DNA from: Anaerolineales bacterium UBA5069
Lineage (GTDB): Bacteria > Chloroflexota > Anaerolineae > Caldilineales > Caldilineaceae
Assembly (NCBI GenBank): GCA_002415895.1
Contig: DIAV01000142.1
Span: 1-6,816 of the forward strand
Direction of reading: 5' to 3'
DNA: 6,816 bases
Position 1 is the stretch's first letter; every line of letters starts with the position of its first letter. Below the pieces are notes generated by a model. It worked only from the letters and a program-made list of their open reading frames with translations, made no database searches and had not been told where the DNA came from. Position numbers and translations under genes: made by a program. Shown piece by piece: positions 1 through 6,816 of this stretch.

Positions 1-914
1 GCAATCTCCGGCCCGCCGTTCTGCCAGCCATTGGCCGCGGCCCAGCCCTCTTCGGCCACGCGCACACAGAAATCCACCATGCGCGCGGGAATATTCACCC
101 CCGTCGGCTCAATGCTGTTGCGGAATTCCATGGTGTAGTTGACTTCATTAATGGTAAAGCCGCGGTCGGGGTCTTCGAAGACATCAATCGCCACCACGCC
201 GCCGCCTACGGCCGTCGCCGCGGCCGCACAAATGGCGTCCAGTTCAGGCGTCACCGGGCAATTGCTCGATTTGCCGCCGCGCGCCGTGTTCGTAATCCAG
301 TGTTCAGCGTCGCGGTAGATTGCGCAAATGGTCTCGCCGCCCACCACGAAGGCGCGAATGTCGCGCCCGGGCTTGCGCACATACTCCTGAATATAGAAGA
401 TGCTGTGATGGTATGAGCCGAGCGTCTCCTTGTGTTCAAGAATCGCCTCGGCCGCGTCCCGATCATTGATTTTGCTCAGCAATCGGCCCCATGATCCCAC
501 CGCCGGCTTGAGCACAACGGGATAGCCCATCAGCTCGATTGCTTCCAGCGCGCTTTCGGGCGTAAAGGCGACCAGTGCGCGCGGCTGCGCAACGCCCGCT
601 GCAGTGAGCGCGCTGGTGGTCTGCAACTTGTTGCCGCAGGTGTCGGCCACCTGCGCCGTATTCACAGTGCGCACGCCGCGGTCGTTGAGCAGCCGCAGCG
701 CATAGAGCGCGCGGCTGTGGTTGATGCAGCGCTCCACCACGCAGTCATAGCCGTCATACTGCGACGCCGTGGGGCCGCCCGAGATGTCAAAGATCATCTT
801 CTGGTCGTCGAGCAGGTCAAAGTCAATGCCGCGGCGCTGGAATTCTGTGAAGAGCAATTTCTCTTCAACGCGCACGCGGCTGTAGAGCAGGCCGAACTTT
901 TTGCCCTGTGCCAT
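1..914 (-). CDS. lysX: LysX, LysW--alpha-aminoadipate ligase (3' end outside window)
   Basis: This is an ATP-grasp ligase that uses ATP to join the amino group of alpha-aminoadipate to the C-terminal glutamate of LysW, the first committed step of the carrier-protected half of lysine synthesis. The frame is open from the ATG at 914 to the left edge, giving 304 residues with no stop seen. Recognisable family segments are the ATP-binding strand and loop [16 protein letters not shown] (residues 133-148), [18 protein letters not shown] (176-193), the substrate segment [12 protein letters not shown] (207-218), and the metal/substrate motif [11 protein letters not shown] (257-267). Thermus LysX has about 280 residues, so nearly all of the protein is present and the tail is somewhat longer. 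The ATG follows the lysW stop with no spacer, so translation is probably coupled to that of its carrier. The related RimK and ArgX ligases share the fold, but the adjacent lysW and homocitrate-pathway genes favour LysX. A bifunctional LysX/ArgX role cannot be excluded. Confidence 0.95.
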   Translation of the reverse strand, partial: MAQGKKFGLLYSRVRVEEKLLFTEFQRRGIDFDLLDDQKMIFDISGGPTASQYDGYDCVVERCINHSRALYALRLLNDRGVRTVNTAQVADTCGNKLQTTSALTAAGVAQPRALVAFTPESALEAIELMGYPVVLKPAVGSWGRLLSKINDRDAAEAILEHKETLGSYHHSIFYIQEYVRKPGRDIRAFVVGGETICAIYRDAEHWITNTARGGKSSNCPVTPELDAICAAAATAVGGGVVAIDVFEDPDRGFTINEVNYTMEFRNSIEPTGVNIPARMVDFCVRVAEEGWAAANGWQNGGPEI

Positions 915-1100
915 TTATTCGCCCCAATCCTCTTCTTCTTCAGGCGCAAGCGCCAGTTCCAGCGGCTCCAGACTCACCACCTCGAGATCGGCCCCACACT
1001 CGGGGCACTGCGTAATCTCATTCTGCATGACATCCTTCAATTCAACGTCGGCAAAGCATTCGGGGCACTCAGCGGTGCCGCTGGCGGTCTGCATGGCCAT
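915..1100 (-). CDS. lysW: LysW amino-group carrier protein
   Basis: This small acidic carrier protein (61 aa) carries alpha-aminoadipate, and later intermediates up to lysine, on the gamma-carboxyl of its C-terminal glutamate. This blocks cyclisation and presents the intermediates to the pathway enzymes through its negative surface. The sequence shows two CPEC pairs (C12/C15 and C32/C35) that form the zinc ribbon, an acidic C-terminal half with a run of four glutamates (54-57), and the diagnostic C-terminus EDWGE with the acceptor E61. The length is close to the family norm of about 54-60 aa. The start at 1100 is chosen because an AAGGAG sequence lies 9 nt upstream; an in-frame ATG two codons later is the alternative. 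It is followed directly by lysX and preceded by hicd with a 70-nt gap. It has the best ribosome-binding site I see in the window, which fits a carrier needed in excess over its enzymes. Confidence 0.97.
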   Translation of the reverse strand: MAMQTASGTAECPECFADVELKDVMQNEITQCPECGADLEVVSLEPLELALAPEEEEDWGE

Positions 1101-1109
1101 GGATGATGA

Positions 1110-1115
1110 CTCCTT
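1110..1115 (-). promoter_or_regulatory. Ribosome binding site of lysW
   Basis: The minus strand reads AAGGAG here, within AGAAGGAG, 9 nt before the ATG at 1100. It is the closest match to the Shine-Dalgarno consensus I found at any gene start in the window, and it fixes the lysW start. Confidence 0.75.
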
Positions 1116-1170
1116 CTTTCAGTTGCGTGTTGGCGAAGTTGGATCAGGCACAGGATTGGCAAAGTCGGCC

Positions 1171-2196
1171 CTATGCGAGATGGGCAATCACTGCATTCGT
1201 GAAATCACAGGTGGATGCGCTGCCGCCGAGATCGCGCGTGAGCGTGGATGTGCGCAGCGCTGCGTCAACCGCGTGACGAATGCGCCCCGCCGGCGTGGGT
1301 AGCCCCAGCGCATCAAGCAAGAGCGCCGCGGCCAGAATTGTAGCGGTCGGGTTGGCAATACCCTTGCCCGCAATATCGGGCGCGCTGCCATGCACCGGCT
1401 CAGCAAGCACAAAATCATCACCCATATTGGCGGATGGTGCAAGGCCCAGCCCACCCACAAGCGCGGCGGCGGCATCGCTGAGAATGTCGCCATAGAGATT
1501 GGGGGCAACCACCACATCATAACGCTCGGGTTCGAGGATGAGGCGGTAGGCCATGGAATCGACCAGTTGCTCCTCAACCTCAATTTGACTGAACTCCTGC
1601 GCCACATCCATGCACGCGCTGCGGAAGAGTCCGTCGCTCACGCTCAGGACGTTAGCCTTGTGCACAACGGTCACACGCGGCAATTTGCCACTCTCCCGCG
1701 TATGGCGCGCGCGGTTGGACGCCGCGGCAAAGGCACTGCGCGCGATGCGTTCGGAGGCGTGGCGCGTAATAATGCGCTGCGCAACGGCTGTGTTGCCGTC
1801 ATTCTCCAGCCACTCCTGCTTGACATACAGGCACTCGGTGTTTTCGCGCACAATGAGCAAGTTGATGTTCGGGCGGCTCGCGGCCACGGGCGCCGAGATA
1901 ATCGGGCGCAGGTTGGCATAGAGATCAAGCAGGGTGCGCAGCGCCACCACGGGGCTGCTATAGCCATCCACCCGATGACTGGGCGAGTTGACGGCCCCCA
2001 GCAACGCGCCGTCACAGGTACGCAATGTATCAATCGTCACCTGCGGCAGCGCGTTACCTGTGCGGATGAAGACCTGCCAGCCTGCCTCAAGCGCCACATA
2101 CTCAAAAGGCGCGCCCACGGCATCCAGCACGCGCCGCGCCGCCGGAACCACTTCCTTGCCAACCCCATCACCTTCAATTAACGCAATACGCTTCAC
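1171..2196 (-). CDS. hicd: Homoisocitrate dehydrogenase
   Basis: This is an NAD(P)-dependent beta-decarboxylating dehydrogenase (341 aa) that converts homoisocitrate to 2-oxoadipate and CO2, step 4 of the AAA route. It is also called lysB in Thermus. Motifs in order: [10 protein letters not shown] (7-16); DLYANLRP (91-98), with substrate arginines R87 and R97; [11 protein letters not shown] (115-125), with R117 and catalytic Tyr124; VVHKANVL (177-184), with catalytic Lys180; VDSMAYR (212-218), with Asp213; NLYGDILSD (233-241), with metal ligands Asp237 and Asp241; and [18 protein letters not shown] (266-283). The start is a GTG, supported by GAGGT 6 nt upstream. The position equivalent to Thermus Arg85, which decides homoisocitrate/isocitrate breadth, is Val84, as I recall it in yeast Lys12. 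Several other stretches also look fungal. The residue after ENTE is Cys122, where Thermus has Gly. 3-Isopropylmalate dehydrogenase is the main alternative, but the gene context argues strongly against it. Confidence 0.93.
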   Translation of the reverse strand: MKRIALIEGDGVGKEVVPAARRVLDAVGAPFEYVALEAGWQVFIRTGNALPQVTIDTLRTCDGALLGAVNSPSHRVDGYSSPVVALRTLLDLYANLRPIISAPVAASRPNINLLIVRENTECLYVKQEWLENDGNTAVAQRIITRHASERIARSAFAAASNRARHTRESGKLPRVTVVHKANVLSVSDGLFRSACMDVAQEFSQIEVEEQLVDSMAYRLILEPERYDVVVAPNLYGDILSDAAAALVGGLGLAPSANMGDDFVLAEPVHGSAPDIAGKGIANPTATILAAALLLDALGLPTPAGRIRHAVDAALRTSTLTRDLGGSASTCDFTNAVIAHLA

Positions 2197-2202
2197 ACGA
2201 AT

Positions 2203-2207
2203 ACCTC
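2203..2207 (-). promoter_or_regulatory. Ribosome binding site of hicd
   Basis: GAGGT on the minus strand lies 6 nt before the GTG at 2196. This supports the GTG start, after which the protein begins directly with the conserved first strand [11 protein letters not shown]. The rest of the 54-nt gap after the exporter gene shows no terminator or convincing promoter. Confidence 0.55.
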
Positions 2208-2250
2208 GATCAAATCATGGAAATGAGTCATCACCTGCGGCTGCACCAAC

Positions 2251-2871
2251 TCAACCGCCAAGCACCGACAACAATGCGTAGGCCGCAAAAGCCAGAATCA
2301 GCACGCCTGCGCTGCGGTTAATCCACACCATCAGGCGCGGCGTCATGCGCCCGTGCGCCAGCGCAACGCCGGTGGTCAGCAGAGTCCACCAGAGCGCCGA
2401 ACCCAAAAAGACGCCAACCACCAGCAACACAGCCTCGGCCCCGCCGCCGCTTGCCGACATACCGGCGCCGGCAAAGATCGCCACGAAAGCCAGAATCGTC
2501 ATCGGGTTGGTGAGCGTGAGCAGGAAGGTGGAGCCCCAGGCCCGCCCAATGCCCCCACTTGATTCGGTGGACCCTGCCATCTCTGCGGGCAGCGCCAGCA
2601 ACGTGCGCACGCCCAGATAAGCCAAAAAGAGGCCGCCACCCACCCCCAGCCACAGCTGCTGCTCAACCAGAAAGGCCGTGATCAGCGTCAGCCCAAACGC
2701 GGCCACCACGCCGTAGAGCGCATCTGCGCTGGCTGCCCCCAGCCCCGAGGCCAGCCCAATCCGCCGCCCGTGGCTCAGCGTGCGCTGAATGCACAGCAGC
2801 CCAATCGGCCCCACGGGTGCGGCAATCCCTACGCCCAAAATTATGCCCCGCAGCAGCAAAGGGATTTCCAT
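2251..2871 (-). CDS. LysE/RhtB-family amino acid exporter
   Basis: This is an inner-membrane protein (206 aa, typical of the LysE superfamily) expected to export an amino acid by proton or ion antiport. Six hydrophobic segments are visible at about residues 5-27, 38-66, 71-93, 114-138, 145-170 and 183-204. The first contains the family hallmark APVGPIGLLCIQR (18-30), followed by a basic loop HGRRIGLASGLGAASAD (34-50) with a conserved Asp. NPMTIL (122-127) begins the conserved fourth segment. The reading frame also allows a TTG one codon upstream, but the ATG at 2871 is preferred; it lies 7 nt after the stop of the upstream Nudix gene. The position inside a lysine biosynthesis cluster suggests lysine or an aminoadipate-pathway compound as substrate. 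That is inference from context, since family members export lysine, arginine, threonine, homoserine, leucine and others. Confidence 0.88.
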   Translation of the reverse strand: MEIPLLLRGIILGVGIAAPVGPIGLLCIQRTLSHGRRIGLASGLGAASADALYGVVAAFGLTLITAFLVEQQLWLGVGGGLFLAYLGVRTLLALPAEMAGSTESSGGIGRAWGSTFLLTLTNPMTILAFVAIFAGAGMSASGGGAEAVLLVVGVFLGSALWWTLLTTGVALAHGRMTPRLMVWINRSAGVLILAFAAYALLSVLGG

Positions 2872-2878
2872 CAAGCAG

Positions 2879-3343
2879 CTACCACTTCTTGTTGAGGCCG
2901 CGCATGCCGGCTAGATATTCCCACACGCGCACCTGAATCGTGCCGGACTCAACCGCGGGCAGCGCATCGAGCGCAAAGAGCGCGCGCGCCTCAATTTCCC
3001 AGCGGTCGCTCGGCGTCTCCAGGCTGTAGGACTCGCTGACAAAGAGGGCCACGTGGTCGCTCTTGCCCCCTTGAAAGTTGGTGTAAATCCCCTGCAGCCA
3101 CGGCTCATCCAGCACAAGTGCGCCAACTTCTTCGCGCGCCTCGCGCAGCGCCGCCTCCCGCAGCGATTCACCGCGCTTGACGCCGCCACCCGGGAAGTTC
3201 CAGTCGTCCTGGTAGCTGTGGCGAATGAGCAAAATCGCGCCATCCTGGATGAGCATCAGGCGCACACCCAGCGTCAGTGGCCGCAGCAATCGCCACTTGA
3301 GGCCATAGAGCGCATAAGCCGCCTTCAGCAGCGTGCGCCTCAT
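2879..3343 (-). CDS. Nudix hydrolase (small, unknown substrate)
   Basis: This is a 154-residue Nudix-fold pyrophosphohydrolase, expected to cleave a nucleoside diphosphate linked to another moiety with Mg2+ or Mn2+. The Nudix box is intact at residues 53-75: G53, E59, then REAREEVGA (67-75), matching GX5EX7REUXEEXGU, with metal-binding glutamates E71 and E72. It is preceded by WNFPGGG (48-54). The N-terminus is basic and partly hydrophobic (residues 1-30, [16 protein letters not shown]), as seen in many small Nudix proteins. The ATG at 3343 overlaps the lysU stop by ATGA, so translation is probably coupled, and the exporter gene follows after 7 nt. The substrate cannot be read from the sequence. 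A role in the lysine route is not known for this family, so it may be a housecleaning enzyme or a passenger gene. It shares only the Nudix core with the second Nudix protein of the cluster, so it is not a recent tandem copy. Confidence 0.92.
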   Translation of the reverse strand: MRRTLLKAAYALYGLKWRLLRPLTLGVRLMLIQDGAILLIRHSYQDDWNFPGGGVKRGESLREAALREAREEVGALVLDEPWLQGIYTNFQGGKSDHVALFVSESYSLETPSDRWEIEARALFALDALPAVESGTIQVRVWEYLAGMRGLNKKW

Positions 3344-3840
3344 GAGGTCGCGGCCACTTTGCGCTTGACATAGGGCACAAGCCCACCCGCTTCAACAATC
3401 CCCAGCACACTTGCGCTCAGCGGCGGGAAGGCAAAGACGCCCCCTTTGCACACAATCTCGTTGCGCGCGAGGTCAATTGTAATCGTCTCCTGGGGCGCAA
3501 TCGCCGCCACCGCTGCCGGGCAGACAATAGCCAGCAAGCCGTTGTTGAGCGCGTTGCGATAGAAAATGCGGCTGAAGGAGGCCGCCACCACTGCACCCAC
3601 ACCGTTAAAGACAAGGCAGGTGGCCGCCTGTTCGCGACTCGATCCGCAGCCCCAGTTGCGCCCCGCCACAATCACATCGCCCGGCTGCACTACAGCGGCA
3701 AAGGTAGGGTCAAGGTCTTCCAGCGCATGGCGCGCAATTTCGGCGCGTTCGGTCAGCGTATAGGTATATTTGCCCGGGAAGATGACGTCTGTATTGACGT
3801 TGTCGCCGTAAGTCCACGTGCGACCGGAGATAATTGTCAT
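3340..3840 (-). CDS. lysU: Homoaconitase small subunit (LeuD-like swivel domain)
   Basis: This is the small swivel subunit (166 aa) of the split homoaconitase that converts homocitrate via cis-homoaconitate to homoisocitrate. Family signatures are [14 protein letters not shown] (12-25), where the conserved NTD begins the domain; the active-site loop [13 protein letters not shown] (60-72); and [15 protein letters not shown] (88-102), typical of LeuD/aconitase C-terminal domains. The loop after PGKY reads TYTL (26-29); this is the region that separates homoaconitase from isopropylmalate isomerase in archaeal homologues, but I cannot assign specificity from it alone. The ATG at 3840 overlaps the lysT stop by ATGA, and its own stop overlaps the next Nudix start in the same way. 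Such coupling fits 1:1 subunit assembly. 3-Isopropylmalate isomerase small subunit (leuD) is the alternative by sequence; the lysine gene context favours homoaconitase. Confidence 0.92.
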   Translation of the reverse strand: MTIISGRTWTYGDNVNTDVIFPGKYTYTLTERAEIARHALEDLDPTFAAVVQPGDVIVAGRNWGCGSSREQAATCLVFNGVGAVVAASFSRIFYRNALNNGLLAIVCPAAVAAIAPQETITIDLARNEIVCKGGVFAFPPLSASVLGIVEAGGLVPYVKRKVAATS

Positions 3841-5225
3841 TGATGATTGATCACTGAATATGGGTCAACCGCTTGGCTGGTTGAGACAACACTTTTTGCG
3901 TCAAGGTGGCGCGGGTCAATGATCTTGCCTGCAATGGCTGATGCGGCCACCACGGCCGGGTTGGCCAGGTAGATATCGGCATCGCGCGTGCCCATGCGCC
4001 CGCGGAAGTTGCGGTTGGCGCTCGAGATCGTCACCTCGTTGGGCGCGGGGATGCCCATGTGGTTGCCCATGCAGGGGCCGCAGCCGGGCACGCCAATCAC
4101 CGCGCCTGCATCCACAAAATCCGCAATATACCCAAGGCGCAGCGCATCGGCCAGCACCTCGCTTGAAGCAGGAATAACGAGAAAGCGCGTACCAGCAGCA
4201 ATGCGCCGCCCGCGCACAATGGCCGCAGCCTCGGCCAAATCCTCCAGCCGCCCGTTGGTGCATGTGCCCAGGAAGGCCTGCTGGACGCGCGTTCCGGCCA
4301 CCTGCGCAACGGGTACCACCGCGTCCACGGAATGGGGGCACGCGATCAATGGCTCCAGCGCTGCGGCGTCATAACGATGCACGGCTGCATAGGTTGCGCC
4401 CGCATCGGGGTAGAGCGCGCCCGCAGCAACCAGAGTGCGTGCGTCCTCCGCCGCCAGCGGCGCGCCCTGGCGCGTTGTGCGCCGCACAAGGCGTTCGCTA
4501 ATATACGCGAGCGTGGTGGCGTCGGGCGCAATATAGGCATTCTTGACACCGAACTCAGCCATCATGTTGGGCAACACCATGCGCGAGGCAAGGCTCATGG
4601 CCGCAATGCCACTGCCGCCAAACTCAACCGAGGCATAGAGGCCGCCATCGGCACCCAGATCGCCGATCACGCGCAATGCGAAATCCTTGGCACTCACCCC
4701 CGGCGGCAGGCTGCCGTCAAGCACAATCTGCATGGATTCGGGCACGCGCAGCCACAATTCTCCCGTGGCCCACAGCACCGCAACCTCGCTGCGCCCAATG
4801 CCCGCGCCAAACGCGCCCATCCATCCAAAGTGCGGGGTGTGCGAATCGGCCCCCAGAATGACCTGGCCGGGCAGCACCACAGCCTCCTCGCTCAAAACCT
4901 GGTGGCAGATGCCGCGCCCCACCTCGAAGAAGTTGGCAATCCCCTGTTCGGCCACAAAAGCGCGAATTTCGGCATGATTTTGCGCGTGCTTTGTGGTGGG
5001 GGCGGGCACAGCATGGTCCAGCGTCATGGCAATTTTGTCGGGAATCAGCACGCGCGACTGGCCAAATTCCTGCCAAATGCGGCGAATCGCGGCGCTGTTG
5101 TCGTGGCTCAGCACAACGTCCGGGCGCGCATCCACAACCTGGCCAATTGCCACGCTGGGCAGCCCTGCGCTGCGCGCCAGCGCCTTTTGCGCAAAGGTTT
5201 GGGGATGCCCCTCTGTTGCGCTCAT
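3837..5225 (-). CDS. lysT: Homoaconitase large subunit (4Fe-4S dehydratase)
   Basis: This is the catalytic iron-sulfur subunit (462 aa) of homoaconitase, which binds the small subunit LysU. The three cluster-ligating cysteines are present: C322 in FLGTCTNGR (318-326), and C382 and C385 in [14 protein letters not shown] (378-391). Other family motifs are LSHDNSAAI (39-47), DHAVPAPT (70-77), ADSHT (126-130) and [12 protein letters not shown] (401-412). A GTG three codons upstream (5234) is possible, but the ATG at 5225 is preferred because it forms an ATGA overlap with the stop of the upstream Nudix gene, the same arrangement as at the next two junctions. The protein runs about 25 residues past the conserved [11 protein letters not shown] (429-439), a longer tail than I expect for Thermus LysT. 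The LeuC, LysT and aconitase-like families are hard to tell apart by motif; assignment to homoaconitase rests on the adjacent hcs, hicd and lysWX genes. Confidence 0.93.
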   Translation of the reverse strand: MSATEGHPQTFAQKALARSAGLPSVAIGQVVDARPDVVLSHDNSAAIRRIWQEFGQSRVLIPDKIAMTLDHAVPAPTTKHAQNHAEIRAFVAEQGIANFFEVGRGICHQVLSEEAVVLPGQVILGADSHTPHFGWMGAFGAGIGRSEVAVLWATGELWLRVPESMQIVLDGSLPPGVSAKDFALRVIGDLGADGGLYASVEFGGSGIAAMSLASRMVLPNMMAEFGVKNAYIAPDATTLAYISERLVRRTTRQGAPLAAEDARTLVAAGALYPDAGATYAAVHRYDAAALEPLIACPHSVDAVVPVAQVAGTRVQQAFLGTCTNGRLEDLAEAAAIVRGRRIAAGTRFLVIPASSEVLADALRLGYIADFVDAGAVIGVPGCGPCMGNHMGIPAPNEVTISSANRNFRGRMGTRDADIYLANPAVVAASAIAGKIIDPRHLDAKSVVSTSQAVDPYSVINHQ

Positions 5226-5791
5226 TGCAGCCACCCATTCAACAGCAGATAGGCCACCGCGGCCACCACAACGCGATCTTTAATCTCGCCGCTGCGCACG
5301 GCCTCGCGCAGCCACGTTGGCGTCACCCAGTGGAGCGTGACAAATTCGGCCGGGTCGCGCCGCACATCGCTGATTGTCTCCAGCCCCCATGCCGCGTAGA
5401 TGTGGCTGGCGGCCACGCCAAAGGCGGGGTTATCCCAAACAACGCCCAAATAGCGCACTGTTTCACTCGTTACGGCCTGCGGCTGATAGCCCGTTTCCTC
5501 GCGCAACTCGCGCAGGCCTGCCGCCTGCAAATCTTCATTGGCATCCGCCAGGCCGCCGGGGATCTGCCACACCACCTCGCCCACGCCGTGACGGTACTCG
5601 CGTTCAAGCAAAATGCGCCCCTTGGCGTCAAAGCCCACAACACCCACGCCAATGCCGGCAGGCTCCAGGCGCGTGTATTTGTAGGGTTTGCCGCTGGGCA
5701 GCACTACATCATCCACCACCACAGTCAGCCAGCGGTTGGTGTAGTGCGTGCGGCTATCGAGCAGTTTCCAGTGCGCGGGATCACTCTTCAT
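5222..5791 (-). CDS. Nudix hydrolase, ADP-ribose pyrophosphatase-like
   Basis: This Nudix enzyme (189 aa from the chosen start) resembles the ADP-ribose/ADP-sugar pyrophosphatase branch, whose members hydrolyse ADP-ribose to AMP and ribose 5-phosphate. Evidence is the N-terminal domain-swapping segment [20 protein letters not shown] (8-27), the GVGVV strand (48-52), [18 protein letters not shown] (63-80), and an intact Nudix box at 80-102 (G80, E86, RELREETGY 94-102, metal ligands E98 and E99). The start is uncertain. The ATG at 5791 gives the usual family length; an ATG at 5821 would add 10 residues and a TTG at 5908 would add 39, and none has a clear ribosome-binding site. Its stop overlaps the lysT start by ATGA, tying it tightly to homoaconitase translation. 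The substrate and the reason for its place in a lysine cluster are unknown. Confidence 0.9.
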   Translation of the reverse strand: MKSDPAHWKLLDSRTHYTNRWLTVVVDDVVLPSGKPYKYTRLEPAGIGVGVVGFDAKGRILLEREYRHGVGEVVWQIPGGLADANEDLQAAGLRELREETGYQPQAVTSETVRYLGVVWDNPAFGVAASHIYAAWGLETISDVRRDPAEFVTLHWVTPTWLREAVRSGEIKDRVVVAAVAYLLLNGWLQ

Positions 5792-5834
5792 AGGGCTAAG
5801 GTAGTGGGCTGGCGTTGACATTTCGTGGGTGAAT

Positions 5835-5862
5835 GGCAACGTGGGTTGTGCCCGCAGTTGCC
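5835..5862. repeat. Inverted repeat / possible hairpin
   Basis: The arms GGCAAC (5835-5840) and GTTGCC (5857-5862) pair over 6 bp. Inside them, GGG (5843-5845) can pair with CCC (5851-5853) around a 5-nt loop, with a small internal loop between the two stems. It lies just upstream of the Nudix starts at 5821 and 5791. No T-run follows on either strand, so it is not a typical intrinsic terminator. It could be an RNA structure or protein site, or chance. Confidence 0.4.
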
Positions 5863-5866
5863 AATC

Positions 5867-5887
5867 ACCATTAAGAATGACAATGGT
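5867..5887. repeat. Short inverted repeat
   Basis: ACCATT (5867-5872) and AATGGT (5882-5887) form a 6-bp inverted repeat around a 9-nt spacer, immediately next to the first inverted repeat. The spacing would suit a dimeric regulator's operator or a weak hairpin, but a 6-bp repeat of this kind is also plausible by chance. Confidence 0.3.
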
Positions 5888-5943
5888 ATGACGCTTTCGA
5901 CTCCACAAAGTCCAATAAATCCACTCGGCTACAGCGGCCCCAT

Positions 5944-6816
<873 letters not shown>

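Larger units (their letters stand above)
5792..5943. other. Spacer between hcs and the first Nudix gene
   Basis: This is the largest non-coding gap in the window, and parts of it look AT-richer than the genes. If translation of the Nudix gene begins at one of the upstream alternative starts (5821 or 5908), part of it is coding. It holds two inverted repeats, listed separately. I see no U-tract terminator on the minus strand after either, and no well-spaced -35/-10 pair. A TTGTCA on the minus strand resembles a -35 box but has no matching -10. Whether transcription continues from hcs through here cannot be decided from sequence. Confidence 0.5.

Noticed and set aside
717..1302. Plus-strand frames across lysX, lysW and the end of hicd
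   Set aside because: They cross three real minus-strand genes and the gaps between them and show no domain; not credible as genes.
1390..2181. Plus-strand open frame of 263 codons opposite hicd
   Set aside because: It is antisense to a well-supported dehydrogenase, with no family motifs; it is a codon-bias shadow.
2223..2231. ATGAGTCAT palindrome in the spacer before hicd, identical to a fungal Gcn4-type site
   Set aside because: Gcn4 is a eukaryotic regulator and the genome here is clearly bacterial. A 9-base match is easily explained by chance despite the fungal-like enzymes nearby.
3837..5225. leuC/leuD (3-isopropylmalate isomerase) as identity of the two homoaconitase subunits
   Set aside because: The motifs alone do not separate the families, but the neighbours are homocitrate synthase, homoisocitrate dehydrogenase, lysW and lysX, and no leucine gene is present.
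4332..5252. Long open frame on the plus strand (306 codons) opposite lysT
   Set aside because: It lies wholly antisense to a gene with intact Fe-S and active-site motifs; the product shows no recognisable domain and is rich in Arg, His and Ala, as expected from the complement of GC-rich codons.
5835..5862. Intrinsic terminator after hcs
   Set aside because: The hairpin is interrupted by an internal loop, no T-run follows on the minus strand, and it sits close to the next gene's start rather than right after the hcs stop.
5792..5908. N-terminal extension of the first Nudix protein from TTG 5908 or ATG 5821
   Set aside because: The extra residues do not resemble the family N-terminus, no ribosome-binding site supports either start, and the ATG at 5791 gives the normal length. 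The ATG at 5821 is not fully excluded.

Overview
All eight genes lie on the minus strand and read from right to left as one compact cluster. The cluster encodes lysine biosynthesis through the alpha-aminoadipate (AAA) pathway in its bacterial/archaeal form, which uses the LysW carrier protein. Both edge genes run off the window: homocitrate synthase lacks its N-terminus at the right edge, and lysX lacks its extreme C-terminus at the left edge.

Order of transcription: homocitrate synthase (hcs, partial) - 152 bp spacer with two small inverted repeats - ADP-ribose-pyrophosphatase-like Nudix hydrolase - homoaconitase large subunit (lysT) - homoaconitase small subunit (lysU) - second Nudix hydrolase - LysE/RhtB-type exporter - homoisocitrate dehydrogenase (hicd) - lysW - lysX (partial). 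The three junctions from the first Nudix gene to the second are ATGA overlaps. The exporter starts 7 nt after the second Nudix gene. lysW and lysX abut with no spacer. The longer gaps (54 and 70 nt) precede hicd and lysW, which have recognisable Shine-Dalgarno sequences.

How the genes fit together: Hcs condenses 2-oxoglutarate and acetyl-CoA to homocitrate. LysT/LysU isomerise homocitrate to homoisocitrate, and Hicd oxidatively decarboxylates that to 2-oxoadipate. After transamination (aminotransferase not in the window), LysX attaches alpha-aminoadipate to the C-terminal Glu of LysW, which protects the amino group during the later reduction and amination. lysZ, lysY, lysJ and lysK functions are not seen here. 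The LysE-like exporter could vent excess lysine or a related amino acid. The role of the two Nudix enzymes is unknown.

Organism: a GC-rich bacterium with dense, co-directional genes. The LysW-dependent AAA route in bacteria is best known in Deinococcus-Thermus and some Chloroflexota. I favour Chloroflexota because the sequences are clearly not close to Thermus, but this is an inference. The most notable point is that homocitrate synthase and homoisocitrate dehydrogenase carry long stretches that resemble the fungal Lys20/Lys21 and Lys12 enzymes more than the Thermus ones, although homoaconitase is of the split prokaryotic type and LysW/LysX are purely prokaryotic.
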